From assembly GCA_009995705.1 (NCBI GenBank), contig JAADBR010000031.1, positions 1 to 31,512 of the forward strand: a stretch of DNA of 31,512 bases, given 5' to 3'. The notes beneath the pieces were generated by a model. It was given only the letters and a program-made list of their open reading frames with translations. It searched no databases and had not been told where the DNA came from. This DNA comes from Microcystis aeruginosa W13-11 (GTDB taxonomy: Bacteria > Cyanobacteriota > Cyanobacteriia > Cyanobacteriales > Microcystaceae). Positions 23,330 to 31,512 of the stretch are shown here, piece by piece (the first letter of the stretch is position 1; the number at the start of each line of letters is the position of its first letter). The position numbers and the translations under genes were made by a program.

Positions 23330-25126
23330 ATGGGGCGATTCTGGTTAAAGGTGAGAACTTTTGGGCAAAATATCTTAATCGGTTTAGGTTTAGTGCTATT
23401 AATCGGTTTTTATCACAGTATCAGTGCCAAATCTGCCTCATTAATGATTGTTTATCCTCCCGATAATCATCAAACCACGGCCGCTAGAATCTTTTTTATT
23501 GGTTCTGCTCCTCCATCGGGTCAAGTTTTGCTCAATAATCAACCGATAGAACGTAGCAATAAAGGATATTTTGCCCCTAGTTTTCCCCTACAAGTTGGCG
23601 AAAATAATTTCACTATTCGCTATCAAAACCAAACTATTAATCGCCAAATAATTCGTCGAGATACTCAAGCAGTTATTCCCCAAGAATTAGCTTTTGCTGA
23701 TAACTCTCTCAGTCCTTCTGTCAATAAGACGCGGTTAGTGGGGGAATGGATTTGTTTTAGTGCGATTGCCACTCCCCAAGCTCAGGTTTCTGTGCAGTTA
23801 GGAGATAAAATTCTGCCTCTTTTACCCCAACCTCAAGCCACAAAACTGCCTAGTAATGCCGCAGTTTTAACTAATCTTAATCAAGCGAATTCCGAGGATA
23901 AAACTGGTTACTATCGAGGTTGTCAGCAGTTTCAACAAGAGGCTAACTTAGGAAAACCTATTTTTACAGCACAATTAAATAATCGTTCTATTAGTCAACA
24001 AGGTCAAGGAGAAATTAATATTATTAGCGATCAAAATTTACCGGTGATTGAAATTATAGTTGCGGAAGGGGTAGCGCGTACAGGTCCGGGTAGTGATTAT
24101 TCCCGCTTAACTCCTTTACCCCAAGGCACGAAAGCGAGAGTCACTGGGAAAGAAGGGGATTGGTTGCGGTTAGATTATGGTGGTTGGATTTTAGAGCGAG
24201 AAACCCGTTTAATAGTTAATGAGGTCTTGGATAATGCTAATATTCGCGGTCTCTCTTCTCGCAGTATCAATCAAGCAACGGAAATTATTTTCCCCCTCTC
24301 CCATCCTGTACCCATCGCCCTGGCACAAGAAGATGATAAATTTATTTTGACTCTTTATAATACCATTGCCCAAACCGATACAATTTTTCTGGTGGATAAT
24401 CCTTTGGTTAGACGTTTAGATTGGCGACAAACTAACCCGACCACGATAGAATACACTTTTAATCTTAATCAAAAACAACAGTGGGGTTATAGTCTTCGTT
24501 ACCAGGGGACAAATTTAATCTTAACCCTGCGTCATCCCCCAGAAAAAAGTGCCAATTTACAGGGCAAAGTTATTTTATTAGATCCCGGACACGGAGGCAA
24601 AGAAACCGGTGCTGTCGGTCCGACGGGTTACACGGAAAAAGAGATTAATTTGCTTATGTCTAAATTAATTAAACGGGAGTTAGAAAAATTGGGGGCAACA
24701 GTTTATTTAACCAGAGAAACGGACATTGATCTATCCCTACCAGCACGAGTGGAGATGATTAATAATCTGCAACCAACCCTAGCGCTATCGGTTCACTATA
24801 ATGCTTTACCAGATGATGGAGATGCCTTAAATACTCAAGGAATCGGCATATTTTGGTATCATCCTCAGGCAGCGGATTTATCAGTTTTTCTCCACGATTA
24901 TTTAACCAAAAATCTTAACCGTCCTTCCTATGGAGTATTTTGGAATAATTTGGCTTTAACTCGTCCCTATAGTAGTCCTTCTTTGTTATTAGAGTTAGGA
25001 TTTATGAGTAATCCTCAAGAATTTGAATGGATTACCGATACTCAGGCACAAAAACAACTAGCGCAGGTTTTAGCCGCCGGAATTAGCCAATGGTTTCAAC
25101 AATCTGGGGTAATCGCTTCTAGTTAA
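23330..25126 (+). CDS. Exported N-acetylmuramoyl-L-alanine amidase with SH3b domain
   Basis: A 598-residue cell-wall hydrolase. Residues about 13-30 form a signal peptide or anchor (TFGQNILIGLGLVLLIGFYH). An SH3b-type segment follows at about 240-300 (EGVARTGPGSDYSRLTPLPQ). The C-terminal Amidase_3 domain starts near 410. Its zinc ligands include His 421 in LLDPGHGGKETG and His 489 in SVHYNA, with the catalytic Glu at 555 in LLLELGFMSN. This places it in the AmiC-like group that splits the amide between muramic acid and the stem peptide in the periplasm, for example during cell separation. The start follows AAGAGGG by 7 bases. TATAAT overlaps the start region, but the Shine-Dalgarno site argues against a leaderless message. 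Confidence 0.92.
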   Translation: MGRFWLKVRTFGQNILIGLGLVLLIGFYHSISAKSASLMIVYPPDNHQTTAARIFFIGSAPPSGQVLLNNQPIERSNKGYFAPSFPLQVGENNFTIRYQNQTINRQIIRRDTQAVIPQELAFADNSLSPSVNKTRLVGEWICFSAIATPQAQVSVQLGDKILPLLPQPQATKLPSNAAVLTNLNQANSEDKTGYYRGCQQFQQEANLGKPIFTAQLNNRSISQQGQGEINIISDQNLPVIEIIVAEGVARTGPGSDYSRLTPLPQGTKARVTGKEGDWLRLDYGGWILERETRLIVNEVLDNANIRGLSSRSINQATEIIFPLSHPVPIALAQEDDKFILTLYNTIAQTDTIFLVDNPLVRRLDWRQTNPTTIEYTFNLNQKQQWGYSLRYQGTNLILTLRHPPEKSANLQGKVILLDPGHGGKETGAVGPTGYTEKEINLLMSKLIKRELEKLGATVYLTRETDIDLSLPARVEMINNLQPTLALSVHYNALPDDGDALNTQGIGIFWYHPQAADLSVFLHDYLTKNLNRPSYGVFWNNLALTRPYSSPSLLLELGFMSNPQEFEWITDTQAQKQLAQVLAAGISQWFQQSGVIASS

Positions 25127-25448
25127 GATTTAATGGCAAGCGGAGGGAGATAAGCTTAAATCTTTATGAAAAATCAAGCCCTAGCTGGAAAGCCGGTGAT
25201 AGGATTTTCTGGAGCTTTTATTTTAGTCTGAGGAAATTAAATCAGGTCGATGGAAAAAATGTTACCAGTGAACAGCCATCAGACAAAATAACTGCTAGAT
25301 TACAAGGTATGGCCGATCACTCCCTAGTAGATATTTAAACAGCGATCGCTATGTAACAAAAATCTCTGGATTAGCCAACAAATAAAGACAGTTTACCTGA
25401 AAATTTCCCAACAATTCACACCCTTATATACAACTTGCTTGCTGCCCC

Positions 25449-25538
25449 CCTTATTAAGGGGGGATTAAGGGGGGATCAAAACCACCTTATTAAGGGGGGA
25501 TTAAGGGGGGATCAAAACCACCTTATTAAGGGGGGATT
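25449..25538. repeat. 36-bp tandem palindromic repeat upstream of pta
   Basis: Two full units (25449-25484, 25485-25520) and half of a third, each containing CCTTATTAAGGGGGG and GATTAAGGGGGGATC. A 19-base palindrome, CCCCCCTTA-T-TAAGGGGGG, covers 25445-25463. The repeat ends 66 bp before the pta start. The type is common between genes in cyanobacteria. The preceding 25127-25444 shows no gene, only one GCGATCGC octamer. Confidence 0.85.
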
Positions 25539-25603
25539 TAAACCCCCTCAAGGTTGAGGTGGCCCAATTAAATCCCACCCTCGTTATTATTCTTCATATA
25601 CCC

Positions 25604-27700
25604 ATGACTAACTCTTTATATATCAGCACGACGGCAACGGGAAGCGGTAAAGCGTTAGTAGCTTTAGGAATTATCGACTTAATTCTCCGCAAAACTAATA
25701 AAGTTGCTTTTTTCCAGCCAATTGTTCTCGACTGTTCCGAAGGTCATCGGGATGAGGACATTGACTTAATCCTCAATTATTTTAAATTAGAACAAACCTA
25801 CGAAGAGGCTTTCGGTTTATGTTACGACGAAGTGAAGGAGTTATTGGTACAACAAAAATTTGATGAAATCATCGAAAAAATTATCAGAAAGTTTAAAAAC
25901 TTGGAAAATAAATATGATTTTATCCTTTGTGAAGGTTCCGATTATCTGCAAGAAAATTCCGCCTTTGAATTTGAACTAAATACAGAAATCGCCAAAAATC
26001 TCGGCCATCCCATCTTAATATTAGGTAATGCTCGCCAGCGCAGTATCGAAGATGCCCTTAGTCCGATCCTGATTTCCTGCGACACCTACCAAGATAAAGG
26101 TTGTAAGGTGATTGGGATTATTATCAATCAAGCTGAAGAGGAAAAAACAGAGGAATTACGGAAAACCCTAACTAAAATTTTTCCCCCCCAAGAATATGCT
26201 CTAGGAGTGATTCCCCACAATGCTAAACTTAGCAGCCCGCGAGTAGCAGAAATCGCCCAACAATTACAGGCAAAAGTTCTCTACGGACAGCACAGATTAG
26301 ATGGTTTAGCTAGTAACTTTCTGGTGGTGGCCATGCAGATGCAAAATGCCCTAGAGCGGATAAAAGAAGATAGCTTAATTATCACTCCTTGGGATCGCGG
26401 CGATGTGATTATCGGGATGTTACAGGCCCACCAATCGGCCAATTATCCCCAATTAGCAGGTATAGTCTTAACAGCAGGTCATAACCTCAATCCTTCGATC
26501 GCCCGTTTAATTGATGGTTTGCCCGATCCCTTGCCGATTCTCTCCGTCACCACCGATACCTACACCACGGCCGAACGCATCCATCAAGTGCGGACTACCC
26601 TGACCTCGACGGACTACGATAAAATTAACCTCAGTCTGCAGCTTTTTCACAATAACATCAATCTCGATCGCCTAGAAGCGCAAATTCGCACTTTGCGGAC
26701 CCAGGGGATTACCCCGAAGATGTTCACCTATAATCTCGTACAACAGGCCAAAGTGCAAAAACGTCACATCGTTTTGGCCGAGGGGACTGAACCGCGCATC
26801 CTCCAGGCAGCCACAGTTTTAATCGAACAGGATATCGTCGATTTAACCCTCTTGGGACAACCGGACGAGATCGCGATGGTGATTAAAAAACATGGTATCA
26901 CTCTCGATCTCGATCGCCTGCAAATTATTCACCCCGTGGATAGTCCCCATTTTGAAAGCTATGTGCAGACCCTCTACGAAGCGAGAAAAGCCAAGGGAAT
27001 GAATCTGGATCTGGCCCGGGATTATGCACAGGATGTCTCCTATTTTGCCACTTTAATGGTGTATCAAGGCGATGCTGATGGTATGGTATCGGGGGCAGTG
27101 CATACAACTCAACACACAATTCGGCCTGCACTCCAGATTATCAAAACTAAGCCTGATTGTGCGATCGTCTCCTCGGTCTTTTTTATGTGTCTAGAGGATC
27201 GAGTCTTGGTCTATGGGGATTGTGCGGTCAATCCCGACCCCAGTGCCGAGGAATTAGCCGAAATTGCTCTATCTTCTGCCGAAACCGCCCAAAAATTCGG
27301 AATTGAACCGCGAATCGCCCTGCTTTCCTATTCTTCGGGTCAATCGGGCCAGGGAGAAGACGTGGAAAAAGTACGACAAGCGACCAAAATCGCTAGGGAA
27401 AAACGCCCCGATTTGAAGCTAGAAGGGCCAATTCAGTACGATGCGGCGGTAGATAGGGAAGTAGCCGCCCAAAAAATGCCGGGATCAGAGGTGGCAGGCC
27501 AAGCAACGGTGTTTATTTTTCCTGACCTAAATACAGGTAATAATACTTATAAAGCCGTGCAGCGGGAAACGAAAGCTTTAGCCATCGGTCCAATCCTACA
27601 GGGATTAAAAAAACCCGTCAATGATCTCAGTCGTGGTTGTACCGTTCCCGATATTATCAATACGGTGGTAATCACGGCAATTCAATCCCAATCTTTTTGA
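25604..27700 (+). CDS. pta: Phosphate acetyltransferase
   Basis: A 698-residue enzyme that interconverts acetyl-CoA and acetyl phosphate, the first half of the Pta-Ack acetate pathway. The N-terminal part is a P-loop/dethiobiotin-synthetase-like domain with the nucleotide loop STTATGSGKALVALG. It is followed by a DRTGG-type middle region (TPWDRGDVIIGMLQAH). The C-terminal catalytic PTA_PTB domain runs from about residue 375 (KRHIVLAEGTEPRILQAATV) and includes GMVSGAVHTT, SYSSGQSGQG and PDLNTGNNTYKAVQR. The size is that of the large class II enzyme. The start was set at the ATG at 25604, because the 15 extra codons from 25559 translate sequence next to a tandem repeat and are not similar to the family start. 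A strong hairpin follows the stop. Confidence 0.93.
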   Translation: MTNSLYISTTATGSGKALVALGIIDLILRKTNKVAFFQPIVLDCSEGHRDEDIDLILNYFKLEQTYEEAFGLCYDEVKELLVQQKFDEIIEKIIRKFKNLENKYDFILCEGSDYLQENSAFEFELNTEIAKNLGHPILILGNARQRSIEDALSPILISCDTYQDKGCKVIGIIINQAEEEKTEELRKTLTKIFPPQEYALGVIPHNAKLSSPRVAEIAQQLQAKVLYGQHRLDGLASNFLVVAMQMQNALERIKEDSLIITPWDRGDVIIGMLQAHQSANYPQLAGIVLTAGHNLNPSIARLIDGLPDPLPILSVTTDTYTTAERIHQVRTTLTSTDYDKINLSLQLFHNNINLDRLEAQIRTLRTQGITPKMFTYNLVQQAKVQKRHIVLAEGTEPRILQAATVLIEQDIVDLTLLGQPDEIAMVIKKHGITLDLDRLQIIHPVDSPHFESYVQTLYEARKAKGMNLDLARDYAQDVSYFATLMVYQGDADGMVSGAVHTTQHTIRPALQIIKTKPDCAIVSSVFFMCLEDRVLVYGDCAVNPDPSAEELAEIALSSAETAQKFGIEPRIALLSYSSGQSGQGEDVEKVRQATKIAREKRPDLKLEGPIQYDAAVDREVAAQKMPGSEVAGQATVFIFPDLNTGNNTYKAVQRETKALAIGPILQGLKKPVNDLSRGCTVPDIINTVVITAIQSQSF

Positions 27701-27710
27701 GTTATCAGTT

Positions 27711-27743
27711 AGAAAACGGGTTTCTCAAAGAAACCCGTTTTCT
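27711..27743 (+). terminator. Perfect 15-bp hairpin terminator after pta
   Basis: AGAAAACGGGTTTCT (27711-27725) and AGAAACCCGTTTTCT (27729-27743) form a perfect 15-bp stem with a 3-base CAA loop, 10 bases after the stop codon. The T-rich 3' arm makes it a good rho-independent terminator. Confidence 0.85.
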
Positions 27744-27796
27744 GTAGCTTGTTATGCTTATTTCCTCCCGACCGGGCCGAAGCGGTAATCAAAACT

Positions 27797-27812
27797 ATAA
27801 TGAGAATGATTA
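27797..27812 (+). promoter_or_regulatory. Possible Fur-type operator upstream of the antiporter
   Basis: ATAATGAGAATGATTA agrees at 14 of 16 positions with the core of the classical Fur box (ATAATGATAATCATTA) and lies 48 bp before the antiporter ATG. It is not a perfect palindrome and may be chance in AT-rich sequence. No other regulator motif was seen. Confidence 0.25.
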
Positions 27813-27860
27813 AACCCCAACCATAACCCCGCCTCGATAGCCGATAACCGATCGCTAAAC

Positions 27861-29729
27861 ATGGATCCATCTTTCGCCCTTACCCTGCAAATTGTCATCA
27901 CTGTGGTGGCGGGGATTACAGCCCAAGTCATCGCCGAATACCTGAAAGTTCCCAGTATTGTCTTCCTGCTTATTTTTGGGATTGCTTTAGGGTCCGATGG
28001 TTGGGAAATTTTACACCCCCAAAGTCTGGGAATTGGCTTAGAAGTCCTTGTTGCTCTCTCTGTGGCGATTATCCTATTTGAAGGCGGTTTAAGCCTAAGC
28101 GGACGGGAATTAGGGCGAGTTTCTGGCAGTTTACGCAACCTTGTCACCCTCGGTACTTCCATCACTCTCATTGGTGGCGGTATGGCAGCCCACTGGTTGG
28201 GGGAATTTCCCTGGCCGATCGCTTTTCTTTACGCTTCTTTAGTGGTGGTAACTGGTCCGACGGTGATCGGGCCTTTGCTAAAGCAAGTCGCTGTAGATCG
28301 GCGGGTGGCGACGCTTTTGGAAGGAGAAGGGGTATTAATCGACCCTGTGGGCGCAATTTTAGCCGTAGTGGTGCTAAATACGATTATTGATAGTCATTCC
28401 CGCCCCATGGAAATTATCACCGGTTTAACCCTGCGTTTAGGCATCGGGGCGGCGATCGGCATTGCTGGAGGGGTATTGTTAAGTTTTATGATAAAAACTT
28501 GCAATTTTCTGACTTTTGAGCTAAAAAATCTTGTGGTTTTAGCGGGAGTCTGGGGGTTATTTGGTTTATCGCAATTTAGTCGCAGTGAATCGGGGTTAAT
28601 GGCGGTGGTAATGGCGGGAATTGTGCTAAAAGCGGCGGCAGTTCCCGATGAGCGTTTATTAAGGCGTTTTAAGGGTCAATTAACCACTCTTTGCGTGTCG
28701 GTACTGTTTATTTTACTAGCGGCGGATCTTTCGATCGCCAGTGTCATCGCTTTGGGTTGGGGCAGCGTCCTGACGGTGTTAGTCTTGATGCTGGTGGTAC
28801 GTCCCCTAAGTGTGGCTCTGTGTACCCTAAAAAGTGACCTAAATTGGCGACATAAGTTATTTATCGCTTGGGTTGCCCCTAGGGGAATCGTTTCCGCTTC
28901 TGTAGCTTCTTTATTTGCCATTTTACTGACTCGTGCTGGTATTAATGGCGGTGAAGCGATCAAAGCTTTAGTCTTTTTGACAATTTTAATGACGGTTTTT
29001 ATTCAGGGATTAACGGCGCGATGGGTGGCAAAAGGGCTAAAAATCACTTCTTCTGCGGCAACAGGGGCAGTAATCGTCGGTTGTAATCCCCTGGGTCGCT
29101 TAATCGGCTGTTTATTCCAAGAACAAGGGGAAAACGTGGTTTTAATCGATACGGATGCCGCAGCCTGTCAGCAAACAAAAGAAGAGGGTTTGACGGTGCT
29201 GCAGAGTAGCGCACTTGATACAAAAATACTACAAGAAGCGGGCATCGAATCCATGGGGACTTTTCTGGTTTTGACTAATAATAGCGAGGTTAATCTGGTT
29301 TTAGCCCAGAGAGCCGGGGAGGAGTTTCATCCTCCCCGGGTGTTGGCTGCCTTTGCGGGAACCCCCAACCCAGATAAAAATAAGGTTAATCAGGTTTTTC
29401 TGCCTAGTTTTTCGGTCAAGGAATGGAATCAGTATTTAGACGATAATCAGATTAAATTGGGTAAAACTATCTTTAAAGGCGATGATTTGAGCGAACAACA
29501 GACCAGATTAACTAAATTAATCGAAAATGGCGAACTGCTGCCCCTACTATTGCGTCGCGATAATTCCCTACAGGTAGTCACAGAAAGGGAAGAATGGCGC
29601 ACCGGAGACGAATTAATCTATATTCTGCGCGATTTACGCCCACAACTGCTTAAACGTCTTTCTGGCACTGTCAGAACCCGTTTATCCTTAGAAATCTTAC
29701 CCGAAGTGGAAATCGCCACCAGTAGATAA
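27861..29729 (+). CDS. CPA1-type cation/proton antiporter with TrkA-N domain
   Basis: A 622-residue membrane protein. Residues about 1-390 carry roughly 12 transmembrane helices with CPA1 (NhaP-like) landmarks: ILFEGGLSLS (71-80), VVVTGPTVIGPLLKQVAVDR and GEGVLIDPVGAILAVVV, in which the conserved aspartate sits in the transport site. Residues about 399-495 form a Rossmann-type TrkA-N domain (GAVIVGCNPLGRLIGCLFQE, then VVLIDTDAAACQQ). It probably senses NAD(H) or another nucleotide and gates the transporter. A further C-terminal stretch (500-622) may be regulatory. The transported ion (Na+ or K+) cannot be read. The fusion of antiporter and TrkA-N in one chain is known in cyanobacteria. The minus-strand membrane-protein gene converges 17 bp downstream. 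Confidence 0.88.
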   Translation: MDPSFALTLQIVITVVAGITAQVIAEYLKVPSIVFLLIFGIALGSDGWEILHPQSLGIGLEVLVALSVAIILFEGGLSLSGRELGRVSGSLRNLVTLGTSITLIGGGMAAHWLGEFPWPIAFLYASLVVVTGPTVIGPLLKQVAVDRRVATLLEGEGVLIDPVGAILAVVVLNTIIDSHSRPMEIITGLTLRLGIGAAIGIAGGVLLSFMIKTCNFLTFELKNLVVLAGVWGLFGLSQFSRSESGLMAVVMAGIVLKAAAVPDERLLRRFKGQLTTLCVSVLFILLAADLSIASVIALGWGSVLTVLVLMLVVRPLSVALCTLKSDLNWRHKLFIAWVAPRGIVSASVASLFAILLTRAGINGGEAIKALVFLTILMTVFIQGLTARWVAKGLKITSSAATGAVIVGCNPLGRLIGCLFQEQGENVVLIDTDAAACQQTKEEGLTVLQSSALDTKILQEAGIESMGTFLVLTNNSEVNLVLAQRAGEEFHPPRVLAAFAGTPNPDKNKVNQVFLPSFSVKEWNQYLDDNQIKLGKTIFKGDDLSEQQTRLTKLIENGELLPLLLRRDNSLQVVTEREEWRTGDELIYILRDLRPQLLKRLSGTVRTRLSLEILPEVEIATSR

Positions 29730-29746
29730 CTTGAGACTGTTCTCTA

Positions 29747-30610
29747 CTATTCAGTGGATTTAACGGGTTCAGGGCTTAAAATAAGCAACTGCCGACCGAC
29801 GTTGGATTTAGCGACACCTAGCAGTACGGGATGTTCAGTTTTGGGGGCATCTTGGGGTAAAGCACGAAAAAGGTACAGCCATCCCCCTCTTTCCAGTAAT
29901 AATCGCCAGACGCGATCTTGCTCCGTATCGGTTAGGTTGCGCTGTTGAATAATGCGGGCTAAATTAGGATCGCCAATGAGACTCTGCTGACCTTCGGGCG
30001 TTAGGGCTTCAAAAAGGGGCTGATTGGGGTCAAGATCCCCTGCTTCTTTACCTAAAATGAGCAGTTCCTTGGCACTAATCAGGGTGACAACGGGGAGAGT
30101 AGAAGTGGGATTCACCGCATCTCGACGGGCATCCTTTAAACCTTGATCCCGGGCAAGATGGAAGATAAGTAAGAGAATCCAACTCAGGAGAATCAGTTCT
30201 GAGACGAGAGGAAGGGTTAACTGACGCTGAAAGCGGGGATGGGGAGCATAGGGTATTTTTCGGCGATTGCGTTGGTTTTGTCTTTTCAGTTGCCAATTTT
30301 TCAGTCTGGTTAGCCACTATTGATATTGCCAGTGAAGGAAAGCAAGGCAAAGGGTGGAAAGCTGAAAAAGGATAGGAATCAGAAGGGCAACAATAAGGGT
30401 GTTAGCAATACTTTGAGGCGTACCAAAGAATACTTGAAGAGGGAGTAATAAGAAGGATTCAACCGGAAAATCGAGGCTGGTAATACCGAGTTGGTAATAG
30501 GCAAAGTATGCCCAACGATAGACCCAACCTGTATAGTACAATCCCGCACCAATGAGACCGGCGGCACTGGCAAGATTGAGGAGAATCGTCGGGGGAGAAG
30601 GAGTGGTCAC
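29747..30610 (-). pseudogene. Membrane protein gene interrupted by one in-frame TAG
   Basis: A single minus-strand frame of 288 codons from GTG at 30610 to the stop at 29747, open except for one TAG at 30317-30319. Before it: ILLNLASAAGLIGAGLYYTG and SFLLLPLQVFFG and a third hydrophobic run ending LHWQYQ. After it, in frame: WLTRLKNWQLKRQNQRNRRK, then a transmembrane segment LVSELILLSWILLLIFHLA and a soluble tail with TLISAKELLILGKEAGDLD and LARIIQQRNLTDTEQDRVWR. I do not recognise the family. A CAG (Gln) to TAG change would explain the stop. The part after TAG could be made from the GTG at 30115 as a 122-residue soluble protein. A sequencing error is an alternative explanation. Confidence 0.7.
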
Positions 30611-30680
30611 AGGAGGCTACTAACGCTAAAAAAGAACGCTAAAATTAAAGTTATTATAGATGATCACTGTAGGGCGAGTT

Positions 30681-31380
30681 ATGGTCAGACGTTTAGAAGT
30701 TATATCTGGTATAGCTTTAGTTTTTTTGGGATTTTTGACTGTTTCTAGTATCGCTCAAGCACCCACCCTCGAAGCGGCTTTACCGCAATTGGCAAATATT
30801 AAGTTACAAAATAGCAGAGATTATAAGGGGGTGACGTTAACTCGGTTCGATCGCTAAACACCAACAAGCCACCCTCGACACCTTTTTAAGCCAATCGCCT
30901 CGGTTTCCTATTCTGCACTTAGGCACTCATGGTTGTTTCCGTCCAGAGGGGTGTCCTAGCCTAGGCATGAAAGCGAATACCCTGCTGTTTGCCAACAAGA
31001 GAGAGTATGAACTCAAAGATGCCGTGAAACTGGGACTGCAAAACACCGAATTGATTACTATTGGCGCTTGTGAAACGACGCGGGAAGTGGATGGAGTCGG
31101 TTTGGCGGGTTTGGCCTATGTTTGGGAAAGAGCGGGGGCGAAAACTACCCTCGCCAGTCTTTGGAATGCCACCGATTTTGTGCAATATTCCCAACAAAAC
31201 AGCCCAGAATTGCCCACAGCGGCGATTTTAAATCAATTTTATGCCAATTTACAACAGGGCATGACCAAAGCGGAAGCCCTCCGTCAAGCAAAACTCGCCT
31301 ATATTGACCTTCATCCTTTCTTTTGGGCGTCGTTTATCCTGATTGGAGATGGTCAAGCGGTGGGAGCAGGTGGCAGGTAG
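30681..31380 (+). pseudogene. CHAT-domain protease remnant with internal deletion and frameshift
   Basis: The first frame begins MVRRLEVISGIALVFLGFLT, a signal peptide ending near SIAQA, and runs through NSRDYKGVTLTRFDR to a stop at 30857. One base out of phase, overlapping it, the sequence continues with FPILHLGTHGCFRPEGCPS, giving the catalytic His, then LITIGACETTREVDGVGLAG with the catalytic Cys. It next reads AGAKTTLASLWNATDF and stops at 31380. CHAT proteins are caspase-like cysteine peptidases that in cyanobacteria normally carry a long TPR or other sensor region between signal peptide and peptidase. Here that region is missing. The C-terminal part is intact from about 30859 but has no start in frame until ATG 30967, after the His. 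The last 132 bp of the window show no gene. Confidence 0.75.
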
Positions 31381-31512
31381 CAGCTAGGGTTGATTCATTT
31401 AAATCCCACATTCCGCACCCTAAGCTGTCACAGAGAGAAATTACGGAGAGAAAAAATCAAAGTGAGCATAAAAATAAACATAAGGAGCGAAAAAAGGCAT
31501 TTGAGAAACAGT

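Noticed and set aside
23324..23332. Leaderless start of the amidase from TATAAT next to ATG
   Set aside because: AAGAGGG at a normal distance upstream is a good ribosome binding site, so the TATAAT is probably coincidental.
25445..25538. CRISPR array
   Set aside because: The units are contiguous 36-bp repeats without spacers. No spacer-separated repeats occur anywhere in the window.
25559..25603. 15-codon N-terminal extension of Pta
   Set aside because: The ATG at 25604 begins directly before the conserved P-loop domain, and the extension adjoins a tandem repeat.
8165..30319. Reassigned or read-through stop codons as the reason for the three in-frame stops
   Set aside because: The other genes end normally on TAA, TAG and similar stops, and frameshifts and deletions nearby fit simple decay better.

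Overview
The window looks like a stretch of a cyanobacterial chromosome, most likely Microcystis aeruginosa or a close relative. The evidence is the gene content: a SasA clock kinase, the CruF/CruG myxol-glycoside pair, a cyanobacterial-type GshA, a cyanobacterial RNase P RNA and a GH57 branching enzyme. Scattered GCGATCGC octamers, heptameric tandem repeats and many decayed insertion sequences, MITEs and toxin-antitoxin genes fit the same assignment. The species name is an inference, because no search could be run.

Layout. 1-3.6 kb is a mobile-element patch: an internally deleted IS1634-type transposase, a GT61-type glycosyltransferase, a frameshifted DDE insertion sequence beside its start, and two short MITE-like elements. 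3.7-7.6 kb is mostly housekeeping: a YqgF/RuvX-like nuclease, glutamate-cysteine ligase, a small membrane protein, a seven-bladed WD40 protein and a convergent RNase III. 7.6-9.3 kb is a gene graveyard holding a mazEF-like remnant, vapB with a nonsense-mutated vapC, a gutted Ser/Thr kinase and a hypE scrap. 9.4-9.9 kb is rnpB on the minus strand, with repeat sequence in its P12 region and copies of one repeat on both sides.

10-13.8 kb holds an alpha/beta hydrolase, then sasA and a GH57 branching enzyme divergently arranged. 13.8-16.3 kb has a RelE/ParE-like toxin-antitoxin pair with a possible degenerate attC-like hairpin at its 3' end, followed by an intact Ser/Thr kinase. 16.7-18.8 kb is cruF-cruG. 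18.8-22.6 kb is one large fused restriction-methylation-specificity gene, inactivated by a stop at codon 5 and by a 93-bp MITE whose removal restores the reading frame. 22.7-29.7 kb holds a PrxQ/BCP peroxiredoxin, an N-acetylmuramoyl-alanine amidase, phosphate acetyltransferase (preceded by a 36-bp palindromic tandem repeat) and a CPA1 antiporter with a TrkA-N domain. 29.7-31.4 kb holds a membrane-protein gene interrupted by one TAG and a CHAT-protease remnant.

The main pattern is intact core genes alternating with many independently broken accessory genes. Three otherwise intact frames each carry one in-frame stop; others carry single-base frameshifts, internal deletions or a MITE insertion. 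I did not find a convincing new multi-gene system. The most distinctive observations are the MITE-disrupted single-chain R-M-S gene, the repeat-expanded rnpB, the attC-like hairpin beside the toxin-antitoxin pair and the nested toxin-antitoxin remains.
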